The notes under the pieces were generated by a model. The model worked only from the letters and a program-made list of their open reading frames with translations, was not told the origin of the DNA and made no database searches. Source: an uncultured Elusimicrobiales bacterium (GTDB taxonomy: Bacteria; Elusimicrobiota; Elusimicrobia; Elusimicrobiales; Elusimicrobiaceae). From it: a stretch of DNA of 64,000 nucleotides. The stretch's first letter is position 1. Every line of letters begins with the position of its first letter. Shown piece after piece: positions 25,127 to 34,253 of this stretch. The stretch spans positions 13,670 through 77,669 of the forward strand of contig CAJTJT010000007.1 of NCBI GenBank assembly GCA_910576915.1, in the 5' to 3' direction. The position numbers were made by a program, and so were the translations under genes.

Positions 25127-26959
25127 ATGGCCGTTACCAAGATTTTTTTTAACGCGCGTTTAAAAGTGATGATGATTCTGGCCGCCGCGGCCGGGGCCGT
25201 GATTGCGCTCCGGCTGGTAGATATCCAGGTGCTCCGCCACAACGCGTATTTGCAGATGGCGGAACGCAACCGCACGCAGGTGCTGTACCAAACCGCCCCG
25301 CGCGGCCGCGTGTTTACCGCCGACGGCGTAGCCGTCGCTTCCAACGAACCCGCTTTCAGCCTTTACTACCTGGGCGGCAATAAAGACCCGGAATACCTGG
25401 AGCGTTTGGCGTATGATTTTGCCCCCCGCCTGCGGTTGCCCGCGCCTTTAATGCTGGAAAAACTCCAGCTGGGCGCCAAGAGCGGGAAAGCTACGCTGCT
25501 GGCCGAAAATTTATCCACCAAAAGCACCGTCGCCCTGCAGGAATTACAACTGTATTACCCCGGTATTTATCTGATTGAAGAAACTAAGCGCAGCTATCCT
25601 TACGGCGGCTTTGCCAGCCACCTGCTCGGCTATCTGGGCAGTATGGATGACCGCGCCTGGCGCACGCGCGATTTAAAGATGGGATACCGCTTAAACTCCA
25701 AACTGGGCAAAAACGGAATCGAAAAAAAGTTTGAAAAAGAACTCAAAGGCAAGGACGGCGGCGTGTATTTGGAAGTGGACTACCGCGGCCGCGTCAAAAG
25801 CATTATCGAAGACAAAAAATGGGGAGCGGGAAGTGACGTTTATTTAACGCTTAATTTTGCCGTCCAAAAAGCGGCGGAAGAAGGCCTTAAAAATTCCAAA
25901 ACGGGCCGCGGGGCCGCCGTTGCGCTTGATACGCGTACGGGCGCGGTGCTTGCACTGGCGAGCGCGCCCGCGTTCGACCCGAATATCTTTGTGCAGTACA
26001 GCGACGAAGAAAACCCGAACCAATCCAAAAAAATCAACGAATACAACCTGGCCGTACAGGGCATTTATCCGCCGGCTTCCACTTTTAAAATCATTACCTC
26101 GGCCGCCGCTCTCGAGGACGGACATCTGGACGTAAAACATAAAGTGAATTGCACCGGCCATTACGATTCCGGCCCGCGCGTGTTTAAATGCTGGGGTACG
26201 CACGGCCCGGTGGATTTTTTCAGCGGGATGAGCAACTCCTGCGACGTTTATTATTATACCGTGGCCTCACAGGTGGGGTCGGCCGCCATTGAACGCATTG
26301 AGCGCAAATTTATGTTCGGCCGCCAAACCGGGATTGACCTCCCGGGCGAAAAAGCGGGGAACCTTTACGGTCCCACGCGCCGCGCGCGCAATAAAACATA
26401 TTGGTTTATCGGGGACACGCTGAACCTTTCCATCGGGCAGGGGGAACTGCTCGTTACGCCTTTAAAAATGGCGCAGTTCGGCGCGGCGGTGGCCAGCCGC
26501 GGCAACGTCTACCGCCCGTATTATGTGGATAAAATCGTCAGCAACCAAACGGGCAAGACCGAACAGGTGGGCAAAACGGATATTCTGCAAAAAGCCGATT
26601 TAAAGCCCGAAACGTACGATTTGCTTTTTAAAGCCTTAAAATATACCGTAGACAACGGCACCGCGCGCCGCGTCAAAATCAAAGGGCTCGACGTTTACGG
26701 CAAAACGGGTACGGCCCAAAACCCGCACGGGCCGGACCACGGCTGGTTTATGGCGTTTGCGGGCCGCCCGGGCGAGGAGCCGTCCATCGCGGTAGCCGTA
26801 TTTGTGGAATTCGGCGAAGGCGGCAGTTCCGCCGCCGGCCCGATTGCGCGTTCCATGCTGGAAGCGTATTTCGGTTTGGGGGCCTATGCTCCCAAGCCGC
26901 GCGCGGCCGAAGATTATAAAGAACTTTTACCGGAGGAGCATAGCCATGGCGGCGTTTAA
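25127..26959 (+). CDS. mrdA: Penicillin-binding protein 2 (elongasome transpeptidase)
   Basis: Class B transpeptidase that crosslinks peptidoglycan during elongation. The 610-residue product has one N-terminal membrane helix (about 14-32), a dimerisation domain, and the transpeptidase domain with S318-T-F-K321 (active site), S371-C-D373 (second motif, PBP2 style) and KTGTAQ near 528. The 3' end overlaps rodA by 14 nt, a tight coupling of the PBP2-RodA pair. Confidence 0.96.
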   Translation: MAVTKIFFNARLKVMMILAAAAGAVIALRLVDIQVLRHNAYLQMAERNRTQVLYQTAPRGRVFTADGVAVASNEPAFSLYYLGGNKDPEYLERLAYDFAPRLRLPAPLMLEKLQLGAKSGKATLLAENLSTKSTVALQELQLYYPGIYLIEETKRSYPYGGFASHLLGYLGSMDDRAWRTRDLKMGYRLNSKLGKNGIEKKFEKELKGKDGGVYLEVDYRGRVKSIIEDKKWGAGSDVYLTLNFAVQKAAEEGLKNSKTGRGAAVALDTRTGAVLALASAPAFDPNIFVQYSDEENPNQSKKINEYNLAVQGIYPPASTFKIITSAAALEDGHLDVKHKVNCTGHYDSGPRVFKCWGTHGPVDFFSGMSNSCDVYYYTVASQVGSAAIERIERKFMFGRQTGIDLPGEKAGNLYGPTRRARNKTYWFIGDTLNLSIGQGELLVTPLKMAQFGAAVASRGNVYRPYYVDKIVSNQTGKTEQVGKTDILQKADLKPETYDLLFKALKYTVDNGTARRVKIKGLDVYGKTGTAQNPHGPDHGWFMAFAGRPGEEPSIAVAVFVEFGEGGSSAAGPIARSMLEAYFGLGAYAPKPRAAEDYKELLPEEHSHGGV

Positions 26960-28286
26960 AACCGTGTCCGCGTCCGGCCGCAGCCGGATGGATTATATTT
27001 TGCTGGGGGCGATGATCGGGCTTGTTATCATCGGCGCGCTGTGCGTGATGTCGGCCGTGAACAGCTTTTCTTTAACCAACGGCGTGGTGCGCACGCATTT
27101 GGTGGCGCTGGTGCTGGGTTCGGCCGCGTTTGTGGCGGGGTGGAGTTTTAACTACCAAATTTATGACGAACAGTGGAAAGCCGTTTACGGGGTGATTTTG
27201 GCCCTGCTTGCGGGCGTACTCTTGTTCGGGTCTTATCAGCGCGGGTCGCGCTCGTGGTTTGTATTCCCGTTTTTTTCCATGCAGCCATCGGAAATCTGCC
27301 GCGTCTGCACCATTTTGGTCGCCGCCGCGTTTTTGGACCGCCGCGGCCGCCGCATCCGGGACGCGTCCACGCTGTTCGGGCTGGGCTGTTTGCTGGTGCC
27401 GGTGTTCGGGCTTATTATGATGCAGCCGGACTTTTCGTCCGTGGTGGTTACATTCCCCGCGCTTTTGGTGCTTTTGTATTGCACCGGGGTAAATGTGTTC
27501 TATTTGGGCTTAATCGGCCTTTTTGCGGGTGTGACGGGCTTTTTTACCATTACGTGGACGTATATCTACCTTCACCCCGAACTGGCCGATTATTGGCTGG
27601 TACACGCGTTTTACGAACTGGCGCATAACCCGTGGTATATGGTGGGCTTTTCGGCTTTGATTACGCTGGCGGGCTACGGCGCGTGGTGGTTTTTTAAACA
27701 GCTGCGTATTTTCCTGCCGTCGTTTTATTTTGTGCTGGCCACGCTTGTGGTGCTGGCGGGGCTTTTCGGCGGGATTTTTGTGGACCACCAGATGAAACAC
27801 CACCAAAGAAAGCGTATTGAAACGTTTTTGGCCCCCAAGTCCGACCCAAAGGGTGCCGGCTACAACGTGCTTCAGGCGCAAATTGCCATGGGCGCCGGGG
27901 GGGTATTTGGCAAAGGGCTCTTTTCGGGTACGCAGTCCCGCTTAGGGTTCGTGCCGGAAAGACACACCGATTTTATTTTGGCCGTAGTGGGTGAAGAACT
28001 CGGCCTGTGGGGTACGTTGTCGGTGCTGGGGTTATATTTGCTGATTTTGTGGCGTATTATTGTGGTGGCGTACAGTTCAAGCGACCGCTACGGTTACCTG
28101 GTATGCGCCGGGATTTTCGGTATGTTTTTTACGTATATGCTGGTGAACTTCGGTATGCTTATCGGCATTGTGCCGGTGGCGGGGATTCCGCTGCCGTTTA
28201 TCTCGTACGGAGGGTCGAACCTGGTGGCGAGTTTGTTGGCGCTCGGGGTGGTGCAGTCTGTGTACGCGCGGCGCATTAAGGCATAA
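26946..28286 (+). CDS. rodA: Peptidoglycan glycosyltransferase RodA
   Basis: SEDS-family glycosyltransferase that works with PBP2. The ATG at 26946 gives 446 residues and has GGAGG about 9 nt upstream; the frame is open 48 codons further up inside mrdA but that part is unrelated. About ten membrane segments; conserved SEDS stretches RGSRSWFVFPFFSMQPSEICR, QPDFSS and FISYGGSNLVASLLALGVVQSV. There is a longer than usual middle loop with LADYWLVHAFYELAHNPWYM. Confidence 0.96.
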   Translation: MAAFKTVSASGRSRMDYILLGAMIGLVIIGALCVMSAVNSFSLTNGVVRTHLVALVLGSAAFVAGWSFNYQIYDEQWKAVYGVILALLAGVLLFGSYQRGSRSWFVFPFFSMQPSEICRVCTILVAAAFLDRRGRRIRDASTLFGLGCLLVPVFGLIMMQPDFSSVVVTFPALLVLLYCTGVNVFYLGLIGLFAGVTGFFTITWTYIYLHPELADYWLVHAFYELAHNPWYMVGFSALITLAGYGAWWFFKQLRIFLPSFYFVLATLVVLAGLFGGIFVDHQMKHHQRKRIETFLAPKSDPKGAGYNVLQAQIAMGAGGVFGKGLFSGTQSRLGFVPERHTDFILAVVGEELGLWGTLSVLGLYLLILWRIIVVAYSSSDRYGYLVCAGIFGMFFTYMLVNFGMLIGIVPVAGIPLPFISYGGSNLVASLLALGVVQSVYARRIKA

Positions 28287-28292
28287 AAAAGT

Positions 28293-28988
28293 ATGATAAA
28301 CCTTCCAAAAATTTATAAAATGCGTATAGTGTTCCGCATCGTCAAAAAGACGGGGGGACAGAACAACGTTTTTAACGCGGTAAGAAAGATGGTGCTCTCT
28401 TCGGGGCTGCCGTTTGAGCCGGCTAAAGTAAATGCAAACTGGCCGCGCCTTTCCTACGGCCCCGCGCCCGCGCTGGGACAGCGCGCCGATAGGGAGTACT
28501 TAGACATTTATCTGCAAAACCGGGTTGCGGCGGACGAAGTCCGCGCGGCGCTTGCAAAGGCGGCCCCAGACGGGCTGGAAATCGTAAGCGTGCGGCGCGT
28601 GCCGTATCCGCTGCCTTCCGTGCAGAACCTGGCCGCCGCGGCCCGGTACCGGCTCCAGGGGGATTTTACGGCCCTTGAGAACGGGCGGAAGTTGGAAGAT
28701 TTTGTACGTCAGGCGCGGGTGGAAGTCACCCGGCGGGCGGTAAACGGGCTTGCGTGCGTAACGGACGTAAAGCCGTTTATCGTGTCGGCCGAAACCCCGG
28801 CGCCGGACGAAGCGGTCCTGACGCTTGCCTGCGTGCAGGGCAAATGGGTCAAACCCGAATGGATTTTAGCCGCCTGGCTGGGATTGGAAGTTCCGGCCGG
28901 AGAGGAAGCGTTTTCGGTGGACGGAGTAACGGTTACCCGGGAATGTTTGCTGTGGCGGGATTCGGAAGGTTTGTTCCACCCGATTTGA
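28293..28988 (+). CDS. DUF2344 protein (radical-SAM-linked domain, stand-alone)
   Basis: The 231-residue product resembles the DUF2344/TIGR03936 domain: RIVFRIVKKTGG at the start, the central PRLSYGPAPALGQRADREYLDIYL (matching the usual SFGPALPVG..S..EYLDIEL) and LEIVSVRRVPYPLPSVQNLAAAARY. In many bacteria this domain is fused to or next to a radical-SAM protein (TIGR03960 type) and precedes rng. Here it precedes rng but no radical-SAM part is in the window. Its biochemical role is not established. An internal ATG at 28320 would also fit the family start but lacks a ribosome site. Confidence 0.75.
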   Translation: MINLPKIYKMRIVFRIVKKTGGQNNVFNAVRKMVLSSGLPFEPAKVNANWPRLSYGPAPALGQRADREYLDIYLQNRVAADEVRAALAKAAPDGLEIVSVRRVPYPLPSVQNLAAAARYRLQGDFTALENGRKLEDFVRQARVEVTRRAVNGLACVTDVKPFIVSAETPAPDEAVLTLACVQGKWVKPEWILAAWLGLEVPAGEEAFSVDGVTVTRECLLWRDSEGLFHPI

Positions 28989-29030
28989 GTTTTGAGGCCT
29001 TTTTATTAAAAAGCCCAAGAGAGGATTTAA

Positions 29031-30485
29031 ATGAGTAAGAATTTAGAAGAATTACCCAGTGTGGAAGTGCTGGTGAATACTTCGTTTGAAGAAACGCGTA
29101 TCGCCATTTTGGAAGACAACCGCGTCAACGAACTGATTTGGGAACGCCGCGGTGCTCTTAACATTGTAGGCAACATTTACAAAGGTACGGTGGAAAACGT
29201 GCTGCCCGGTATTTCGAGCGCGTTTTTGAACATCGGCTACGAAAAAAACGCCTACCTGTATATTTCCGACGTTATCGGCGGGGACAAGAAAAATATCGAC
29301 AAAGTGCTTCATAAAGGTCAGGAAGTGATGGTGCAGGTGGTCAAAGACGCTATCAGCACCAAAGGGATGAAAGTGACGATGGACGTCACGCTCCCGGGCC
29401 GCTATTTGGTATTAACGCCGCACCAAAGCTTTGTGGGCGTATCCAAAAATATCGAAGACTCCGAAGCGCGCCATAAACTCAACGACATTATGCAGGACCT
29501 GGCCGCCAAACACTTAAACGGTATGGGGTGCATCGTCCGCACGGAAGCCGAAGAAGCCAGCAAAGACGAACTGGAACGCGAAGTAAAATACCTGTACCGC
29601 CAGTGGCAGTCCATTTTGAAAAAATTTGAAACGTCCCGCTCGCCGCGCCTCTTGCACGAAGACATGGACGCGGTGCTGCAGGTTGCGCGCGACGTACTGT
29701 CCGAAAACGCCAAAGTCTATCTTTTAGACAATAAAAAAGATTACGAACGCGTGCTCGATTTCGTGGAAAAGAACTCGCCCGATTTGGCGGACCGCGTGAA
29801 ACTCTACAAAGGCAAAACGCCGATTTTTGAAGCGTATAACATCGAGCCGGAAATTGATAACCTGCGCAAAACCAAACTGCCTTTGCCCAACGGCGGCAGT
29901 ATCATTATCCAGGAAGCCGAATCCCTGTGCGCCATCGACGTAAACACCGGCAAATTTACCGGCAATAAATCGCAGGAAGAAACCGTCACGCAGACCAATA
30001 TCGAAGCGGCGGGCGAAATTGCCCACCAGCTGCGTTTGCGCAACATCGGCGGGATTATCGTCATCGACTTTATCGACATGCGCAAGGCCTCCAGCCGCCA
30101 CCGCGTGGTGGAAGCGCTGGCCAAAGCCGTCCACGGGGACCGCGCCAAAATCCGCATTCTGCCCATCACCCGCTTGGGCCTGGTGGAAATGACGCGCGAA
30201 AGAAAACGCGCCAGCACCGGCAGCTTTATCAGCGAAGAATGCCCGCAGTGCCACGGTTCAGGCCGCGTGCTGTCGGCTGAGAGCATGCGCATCCGGATTC
30301 AGCGCGAAATTTACGACCTCACAAACGGCCGCCCCGGCGGCAATTTGCGCGTGGTTTTGCACCCCGTTCTGGCCGACGCCATCAAGCAGCGGCAGGACGA
30401 TATCGAGCAAAACATCCACCGCACGTTGAAGATTCAGGCCGATCCGCAGCTGGCGTGGGAAGATTACAAAATCGTGCTGGAGTAA
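29031..30485 (+). CDS. rng: Ribonuclease G/E family endoribonuclease
   Basis: Single-strand endoribonuclease for rRNA maturation and mRNA decay. The 484-residue size is that of RNase G rather than RNase E. The S1 domain holds GNIYKGTVENVLPGISSAFLNIGYEKNAYLY (about 44-74); the catalytic DNase I-like part has CAIDVNTGKFTG and IVIDFIDM with the two metal-binding Asp, and the zinc link is CPQCHGSGRV. AGAGGATT precedes the ATG. Terminator at 30492-30519. Confidence 0.96.
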   Translation: MSKNLEELPSVEVLVNTSFEETRIAILEDNRVNELIWERRGALNIVGNIYKGTVENVLPGISSAFLNIGYEKNAYLYISDVIGGDKKNIDKVLHKGQEVMVQVVKDAISTKGMKVTMDVTLPGRYLVLTPHQSFVGVSKNIEDSEARHKLNDIMQDLAAKHLNGMGCIVRTEAEEASKDELEREVKYLYRQWQSILKKFETSRSPRLLHEDMDAVLQVARDVLSENAKVYLLDNKKDYERVLDFVEKNSPDLADRVKLYKGKTPIFEAYNIEPEIDNLRKTKLPLPNGGSIIIQEAESLCAIDVNTGKFTGNKSQEETVTQTNIEAAGEIAHQLRLRNIGGIIVIDFIDMRKASSRHRVVEALAKAVHGDRAKIRILPITRLGLVEMTRERKRASTGSFISEECPQCHGSGRVLSAESMRIRIQREIYDLTNGRPGGNLRVVLHPVLADAIKQRQDDIEQNIHRTLKIQADPQLAWEDYKIVLE

Positions 30486-30491
30486 CGTTTT

Positions 30492-30519
30492 GCGCCCGCT
30501 TTTCTGCGGGCGCGTTTTT
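30492..30519 (+). terminator. Terminator after rng
   Basis: GCGCCCGC (30492-30499) with GCGGGCGC (30506-30513) and a TTCT-type loop, followed by GTTTTT. It ends 7 nt before the amidase start, so that gene must be reached by read-through or by a promoter inside rng. Confidence 0.75.
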
Positions 30520-30525
30520 ATGCTT

Positions 30526-32241
30526 ATGAAACGTGTGTGGACTCTCTTGGTGGGGTTGCTAACTTTGTGTTTTTCCGGCGCGGCGTACGCGCAGGGAAGA
30601 ACGCCCGTTGTGGTTTCCGGCCGCAGCGCGGGAAATATTCCGTCTTTGGAAGCGAACGGCGTCACGTACGTGGACGTGCAGGCCGCCGCGCGCAAATTCG
30701 GCGCGGGGGTGGAATTATTCGCCCAGTCCAAGCAGGCCAAAATTACGGCCAGAGGTTTTTACGGGATTCTCACCGCTCCGCTGCCCGAAATTATCATTAA
30801 CGCCAAACCGCAGACGCTTTCTTCCCCCGTATTGGTGAACGGCGGCAAAATCATGGCTCCGGCGGAGTTCTTTTTGCTGTCTTCGTTCCAAAAAGCCGTG
30901 GGCAAGCGTATTGCGCTTACGGACGGAAAATTTATTGTGGAACGGCCGTTTGATTTCGCCCGGACGGATAATGTTCTGCATGAGAAAGATACGCTTTTGG
31001 TGTTTGAAACGGAAAAAGATGTGCGGTGGTCTTCCAAACAGGTAAACAAACACACCGTACAAATTACGTTTCCCGGTGCGACGGTCAAGCGCGACGAATT
31101 TTTCCGTTTGAAAACGCCTTTTATCGCGTCGGCGGAAATCCGCCAGTCGCGCACGGACGCCGTATTAAAAGTAATTTTAGGCAAAAACGCCAAAGACTGG
31201 AGTTTTTCCGAAATTGACGGAAGACTGGTCTTCCGCGCGGGTGCACAGGCGGCCCCGGCCGTTTTAGCCGAACGCGCCGCCGCGCCGCGGACGGAAGCCC
31301 CTGCTGAAGCGGCTTCCGCTTCCGAAGAACCCGTGCAAACGCCCGAAATCAAAGGTCCTTCCCCGGTTACGGAAAAGCCTTCCGTGTTGATGGAAGACGA
31401 CGGCTTTGAAGAAATGTTCCCCGAGCCGGGCCCGGTAATCAAACCGGAACCCGCGCCGGAACCTTCTAAAACGGGCAAGAATGCACCGGCTCCCGCCAAA
31501 ACGGCGCCCGTTATTAAACAGGAGCCGCATCCGCTGGCCGTTTCTTCCGCGCATAAAAAAATGCGCATCGTGGTGGACCCGGGCCACGGCGGCAAAGACC
31601 CCGGCGCCGTGCGCAGCCGTATGCGCGAAAAAGACTGGAACCTGGCCGTGGGCAAGGAACTGGCCGCGTTATTAAAGAAAGCCGGATTTGAAGTGAAAAT
31701 GACGCGGGATAACGATACGTTTATCGCGCTTTCCGAACGGTCCAAAATGTCTAATAATTTCAAAGCGGATTTATTCGTTTCCGTGCATACCAACGCCTCC
31801 AAAAACCGTAATGCGCACGGGTTCCAGGTATACTTCCGCTCCGAAAAAGCCACCGATAAAGAAGCCGCCGACGTTGCGGCCATGGAAAACGAAGCGATGC
31901 AATACGAGGAAGTCCATTATAACTTTGTGGACGCGCTTTTGCAGTCCTTGGCCAAGAACGAGTTTGTAAACGAAAGTTCCAAACTGGCCGGATACGTGCG
32001 TAATTCCGTGTACAAACAGCCCGGCATCGGGATTGCCGTCAACCAAAACAGCAGCGTACGCCAGGCCAACTTTTACGTGTTAAAAGGGGTGAACAGCCCG
32101 GCGATTTTGGTGGAAATGGGCTATATCAGCAGCTCGAAAGACCGCGCGCGGCTTTCGCAAAAAGCGGTGCAGAAGAAAATGGCGCAGGGCATTTTTAACG
32201 GCATCCGCGATTACGCCAAAAAAGAAGGCTGGATAAATTAG
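30526..32241 (+). CDS. N-acetylmuramoyl-L-alanine amidase (Amidase_3)
   Basis: Zinc amidase that cleaves the MurNAc-L-Ala bond in peptidoglycan. The 571-residue product has a signal peptide (MKRVWTLLVGLLTLCFSGAAYA/Q), an N-terminal region resembling a copper-amine-oxidase-N or AMIN-like module (about 27-235), a Pro/Ala/Glu-rich linker (about 240-345) and the catalytic domain (about 350-571). Zinc and catalytic residues are visible: VDPGHGG, the Glu of REKDWN, SVHTNA and ILVEMGYIS. An ATG 6 nt upstream is equally possible. Likely a cell-separation amidase exported to the periplasm. Confidence 0.92.
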   Translation: MKRVWTLLVGLLTLCFSGAAYAQGRTPVVVSGRSAGNIPSLEANGVTYVDVQAAARKFGAGVELFAQSKQAKITARGFYGILTAPLPEIIINAKPQTLSSPVLVNGGKIMAPAEFFLLSSFQKAVGKRIALTDGKFIVERPFDFARTDNVLHEKDTLLVFETEKDVRWSSKQVNKHTVQITFPGATVKRDEFFRLKTPFIASAEIRQSRTDAVLKVILGKNAKDWSFSEIDGRLVFRAGAQAAPAVLAERAAAPRTEAPAEAASASEEPVQTPEIKGPSPVTEKPSVLMEDDGFEEMFPEPGPVIKPEPAPEPSKTGKNAPAPAKTAPVIKQEPHPLAVSSAHKKMRIVVDPGHGGKDPGAVRSRMREKDWNLAVGKELAALLKKAGFEVKMTRDNDTFIALSERSKMSNNFKADLFVSVHTNASKNRNAHGFQVYFRSEKATDKEAADVAAMENEAMQYEEVHYNFVDALLQSLAKNEFVNESSKLAGYVRNSVYKQPGIGIAVNQNSSVRQANFYVLKGVNSPAILVEMGYISSSKDRARLSQKAVQKKMAQGIFNGIRDYAKKEGWIN

Positions 32242-32255
32242 CATTTCGTCTGACT

Positions 32256-32292
32256 AAAACGGCCCCGGAATTTTAGTTCCGGGGCCGTTTTT
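32256..32292. terminator. Bidirectional terminator, amidase / pilin
   Basis: AAAACGGCCCCGGAA (32256-32270) with TTCCGGGGCCGTTTTT from 32277, loop TTTTAG. Works for both convergent genes. Confidence 0.88.
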
Positions 32293-32296
32293 GCAA

Positions 32297-32752
32297 TTAA
32301 TGTCCCATGCTTTTGCACAGTCCGGGCACGGTGCTGCTGCATGTTGTTTTACCGGGATAGTCAGAATGGTCCAGCCAAATAATATAGCGGGTTTGGCCTT
32401 GGTTGTGGTTGGTTTTATCGGCGACGCCGTGCATGTCGATTAAAATCAGATTTGCACTTTCACCGGCAAACATGTCTACGGCAAATTTGTCACACCAGAG
32501 CATATAACGGCCGCTGGGGCTTTCTTCGCATCCCGGGTATTCAATATCTAATTGGTGCCAGAAGTCGGGGTAGTTGCCGTTGGCCATGTAATAAACTTCC
32601 ATGGCGTCTTTTAAACTTTTCCCTGCCGTTACCAGCTGTGTAAATCGGCTTTTTGCAACCGCTTTTTGGTATTGCGGCAGCGCGACGGCCGATAAAATGC
32701 CGATAATCAGTACAACCACCAAAAGTTCAATCAGCGTAAAACCTTTTTTCAT
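32297..32752 (-). CDS. Type IV prepilin-like protein (PilA/GspG family)
   Basis: The 151-residue product has a four-residue leader MKKG/FTLIELLVVVLIIGIL, Glu5, and the usual ALPQYQKAVAKSR helix. The C-terminal globular part has Cys in CEESPSGRYMLWC and CSSTVPGLC. GGGAGGA lies 6 nt before the ATG. A minus-strand TATAAT at 32784-32779 is the likely -10. Unlike the pilins at 4444 and 36506 it has no folded leader. No pilus machinery nearby. Confidence 0.88.
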   Translation of the reverse strand: MKKGFTLIELLVVVLIIGILSAVALPQYQKAVAKSRFTQLVTAGKSLKDAMEVYYMANGNYPDFWHQLDIEYPGCEESPSGRYMLWCDKFAVDMFAGESANLILIDMHGVADKTNHNQGQTRYIIWLDHSDYPGKTTCSSTVPGLCKSMGH

Positions 32753-32778
32753 TGTTTCCTCCCGTAAAAAGATAAAAT

Positions 32779-32820
32779 ATTATATCAAAAATGATACTTA
32801 TAGTCCGTGTACTTATAAAT
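32779..32820. promoter_or_regulatory. Divergent promoter region, pilin / XRE regulator
   Basis: A minus-strand TATAAT (32784-32779) serves the pilin. It overlaps the inverted repeat TATCA-AAAA-TGATA (32783-32796), which could be an operator for the adjacent XRE protein. Plus-strand promoter elements for the regulator are weak. Confidence 0.35.
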
Positions 32821-32843
32821 ATCATACGGGTATTCTGTAGAAT

Positions 32844-33095
32844 ATGCAAAACACATATTCCGCAAAAGACCGTAAGTATTTAAAAGCACTCGGCGCGCGG
32901 GTGCGCGAACTGCGCAAAGCCGCCGGGTATTCGCAGGAAGATTTCGCCCTGGAAATCGGTTTAGACCGTACTTACATGGGCGGGGTGGAGCGGGGCGAGC
33001 GAAACGTGGCCGTTCTCAATTTGCGTAAAATCGCCGTCGGGCTTGGGGTGGCGGTGGGGGATTTGTTTGTGCAGCCCGCCAAAACGTCAAAATAG
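32844..33095 (+). CDS. Small XRE-family transcriptional regulator
   Basis: An 83-residue DNA-binding protein consisting of one HTH_3 domain: LGARVRELRKAAGYSQEDFALEIGLDRTYMGGVERGERNVAVLNLRKIAVGLGVAVGDLF. The size and the single domain resemble controller proteins of restriction systems and orphan regulators, but no restriction or toxin gene is adjacent. It lies 12 nt before the chromate transporter pair, and an inverted repeat sits in its upstream region, so self-regulation plus control of chr genes is plausible. Confidence 0.85.
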   Translation: MQNTYSAKDRKYLKALGARVRELRKAAGYSQEDFALEIGLDRTYMGGVERGERNVAVLNLRKIAVGLGVAVGDLFVQPAKTSK

Positions 33096-33107
33096 TAAAA
33101 TATCCGT

Positions 33108-33656
33108 ATGAAGACTTGTTGGTTCCTTTTCCTTACGTTTGCCAAAATCGGCCTGTTTACCCTGGGGGGCGGTTACGCCATGCTGCCGCTTATCGAGCGG
33201 GAACTGGTCGATAAATACGCCCTGTTTAACCGCCGCGAATTTTTGGATATGGTGGCCGTGGCGCAAGCCGCTCCGGGCGTGATGGCGATTAACCTTTCCA
33301 TTATGGCGGGTTATAAATCCGCCGGATTTTGGGGCTGTTTATCCGCGGCGCTGGGGGCGGCGCTCCCGTCGTTTATCATCATTTTGCTGATTGCCGTTTT
33401 CTTCCGCGGATTTCAGGATAACCCCGTCGTCCGGCGCGTGTTTATGGGGGTGCGCCCGGCGGTGGTCGCGCTGATTGCCGTGCCCGTTTTCAATTTATCC
33501 AAAGCTGCGGGGATTACGTGGAAGAGCGTGTGGATTCCCGTCCTTTGCGCTTTGTTGGTGTGGCTGGTAAAAGTGTCCCCGGTATACATCGTGCTTGGGG
33601 CGGGACTGGCCGGTTTTTTATATGGACGCAAATCCGGCGTGCGGGGTGAAAAATGA
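33108..33656 (+). CDS. Chromate transporter family protein, first half
   Basis: The 182-residue membrane protein has the CHR-family motif FAKIGLFTLGGGYAMLPLIERELVDKY near the start and VAVAQAAPGVMAINLSIMAGYKSAGF. It is one half of a split (short-chain) CHR pair, which export chromate in some bacteria but have uncertain substrate in many anaerobes. Its stop overlaps the start of the second half by 4 nt (ATGA). Confidence 0.9.
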   Translation: MKTCWFLFLTFAKIGLFTLGGGYAMLPLIERELVDKYALFNRREFLDMVAVAQAAPGVMAINLSIMAGYKSAGFWGCLSAALGAALPSFIIILLIAVFFRGFQDNPVVRRVFMGVRPAVVALIAVPVFNLSKAAGITWKSVWIPVLCALLVWLVKVSPVYIVLGAGLAGFLYGRKSGVRGEK

Positions 33657-34177
33657 TTTATTTAAAACTATTTTTAACGTTTTTTAAAATCGGTCTTTTT
33701 AACTTTGGCGGCGGTTATGCGATGATTTCGTTTATCCAAAACGAAGTGGTTTTTAAGCATGCGTGGCTGACGACAAGCGAATTTACCGACGTGGTGGCCG
33801 TCAGCCAGGTTACGCCCGGCCCGGTCGGGATTAATTTGGCCACGTATACGGGTTATACGGCGGCGGGTGACGCGTGGGGTTCGGCGGTGGCAACGTTTGC
33901 GGTATGCCTGCCTTCTTTCCTCTTGATGCTGCTTGCCAGCCGTTACTTTTTAAAATACCAGCATGCCCGCCCGGTGGAAGCCGTGTTTGCGGGGCTGCGC
34001 CCGGCGGTGGTGGGCCTGATTGCCGCGGCGGCGCTGGTGCTGTGTAATGCGGAAAATTTTGTGGATTACAAAAGTGTTCTTTTGTTTGCCGCATCGTTTT
34101 TGGCGGTGTGGAAACTGAAAGCCGGGCCGATAGCGGTGATTGCATGCGCGGGTGCGCTGGGGCTTGTGTTGTATTAA
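33653..34177 (+). CDS. Chromate transporter family protein, second half
   Basis: The 174-residue partner carries the same motif, FFKIGLFNFGGGYAMISFIQNEVV, and VAVSQVTPGPVGINLATYTGYTAAG. The two halves probably form a heterodimer with antiparallel topology, as known for short-chain CHR proteins. Substrate is inferred only from the family. Confidence 0.9.
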   Translation: MIYLKLFLTFFKIGLFNFGGGYAMISFIQNEVVFKHAWLTTSEFTDVVAVSQVTPGPVGINLATYTGYTAAGDAWGSAVATFAVCLPSFLLMLLASRYFLKYQHARPVEAVFAGLRPAVVGLIAAAALVLCNAENFVDYKSVLLFAASFLAVWKLKAGPIAVIACAGALGLVLY

Positions 34178-34180
34178 TAA

Positions 34181-34194
34181 TAGTTTAGACTAAC
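34181..34194. promoter_or_regulatory. Second, imperfect copy of the operator-like palindrome
   Basis: TAGTTTAGACTAAC just after the chr stop codon is close to the perfect palindrome at 34256-34271. The pair flanks a terminator 60 nt long. Confidence 0.35.
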
Positions 34195-34210
34195 TTTATT
34201 TTAAAATAAA

Positions 34211-34240
34211 AACTCCGTTTTTTATGACGGAGTTATTTTT
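34211..34240 (+). terminator. Terminator after the chromate transporter pair
   Basis: AACTCCGT (34211-34218) with ACGGAGTT (34227-34234), followed by ATTTTTT. Confidence 0.75.
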
Positions 34241-34253
34241 TATAAAAATAATA

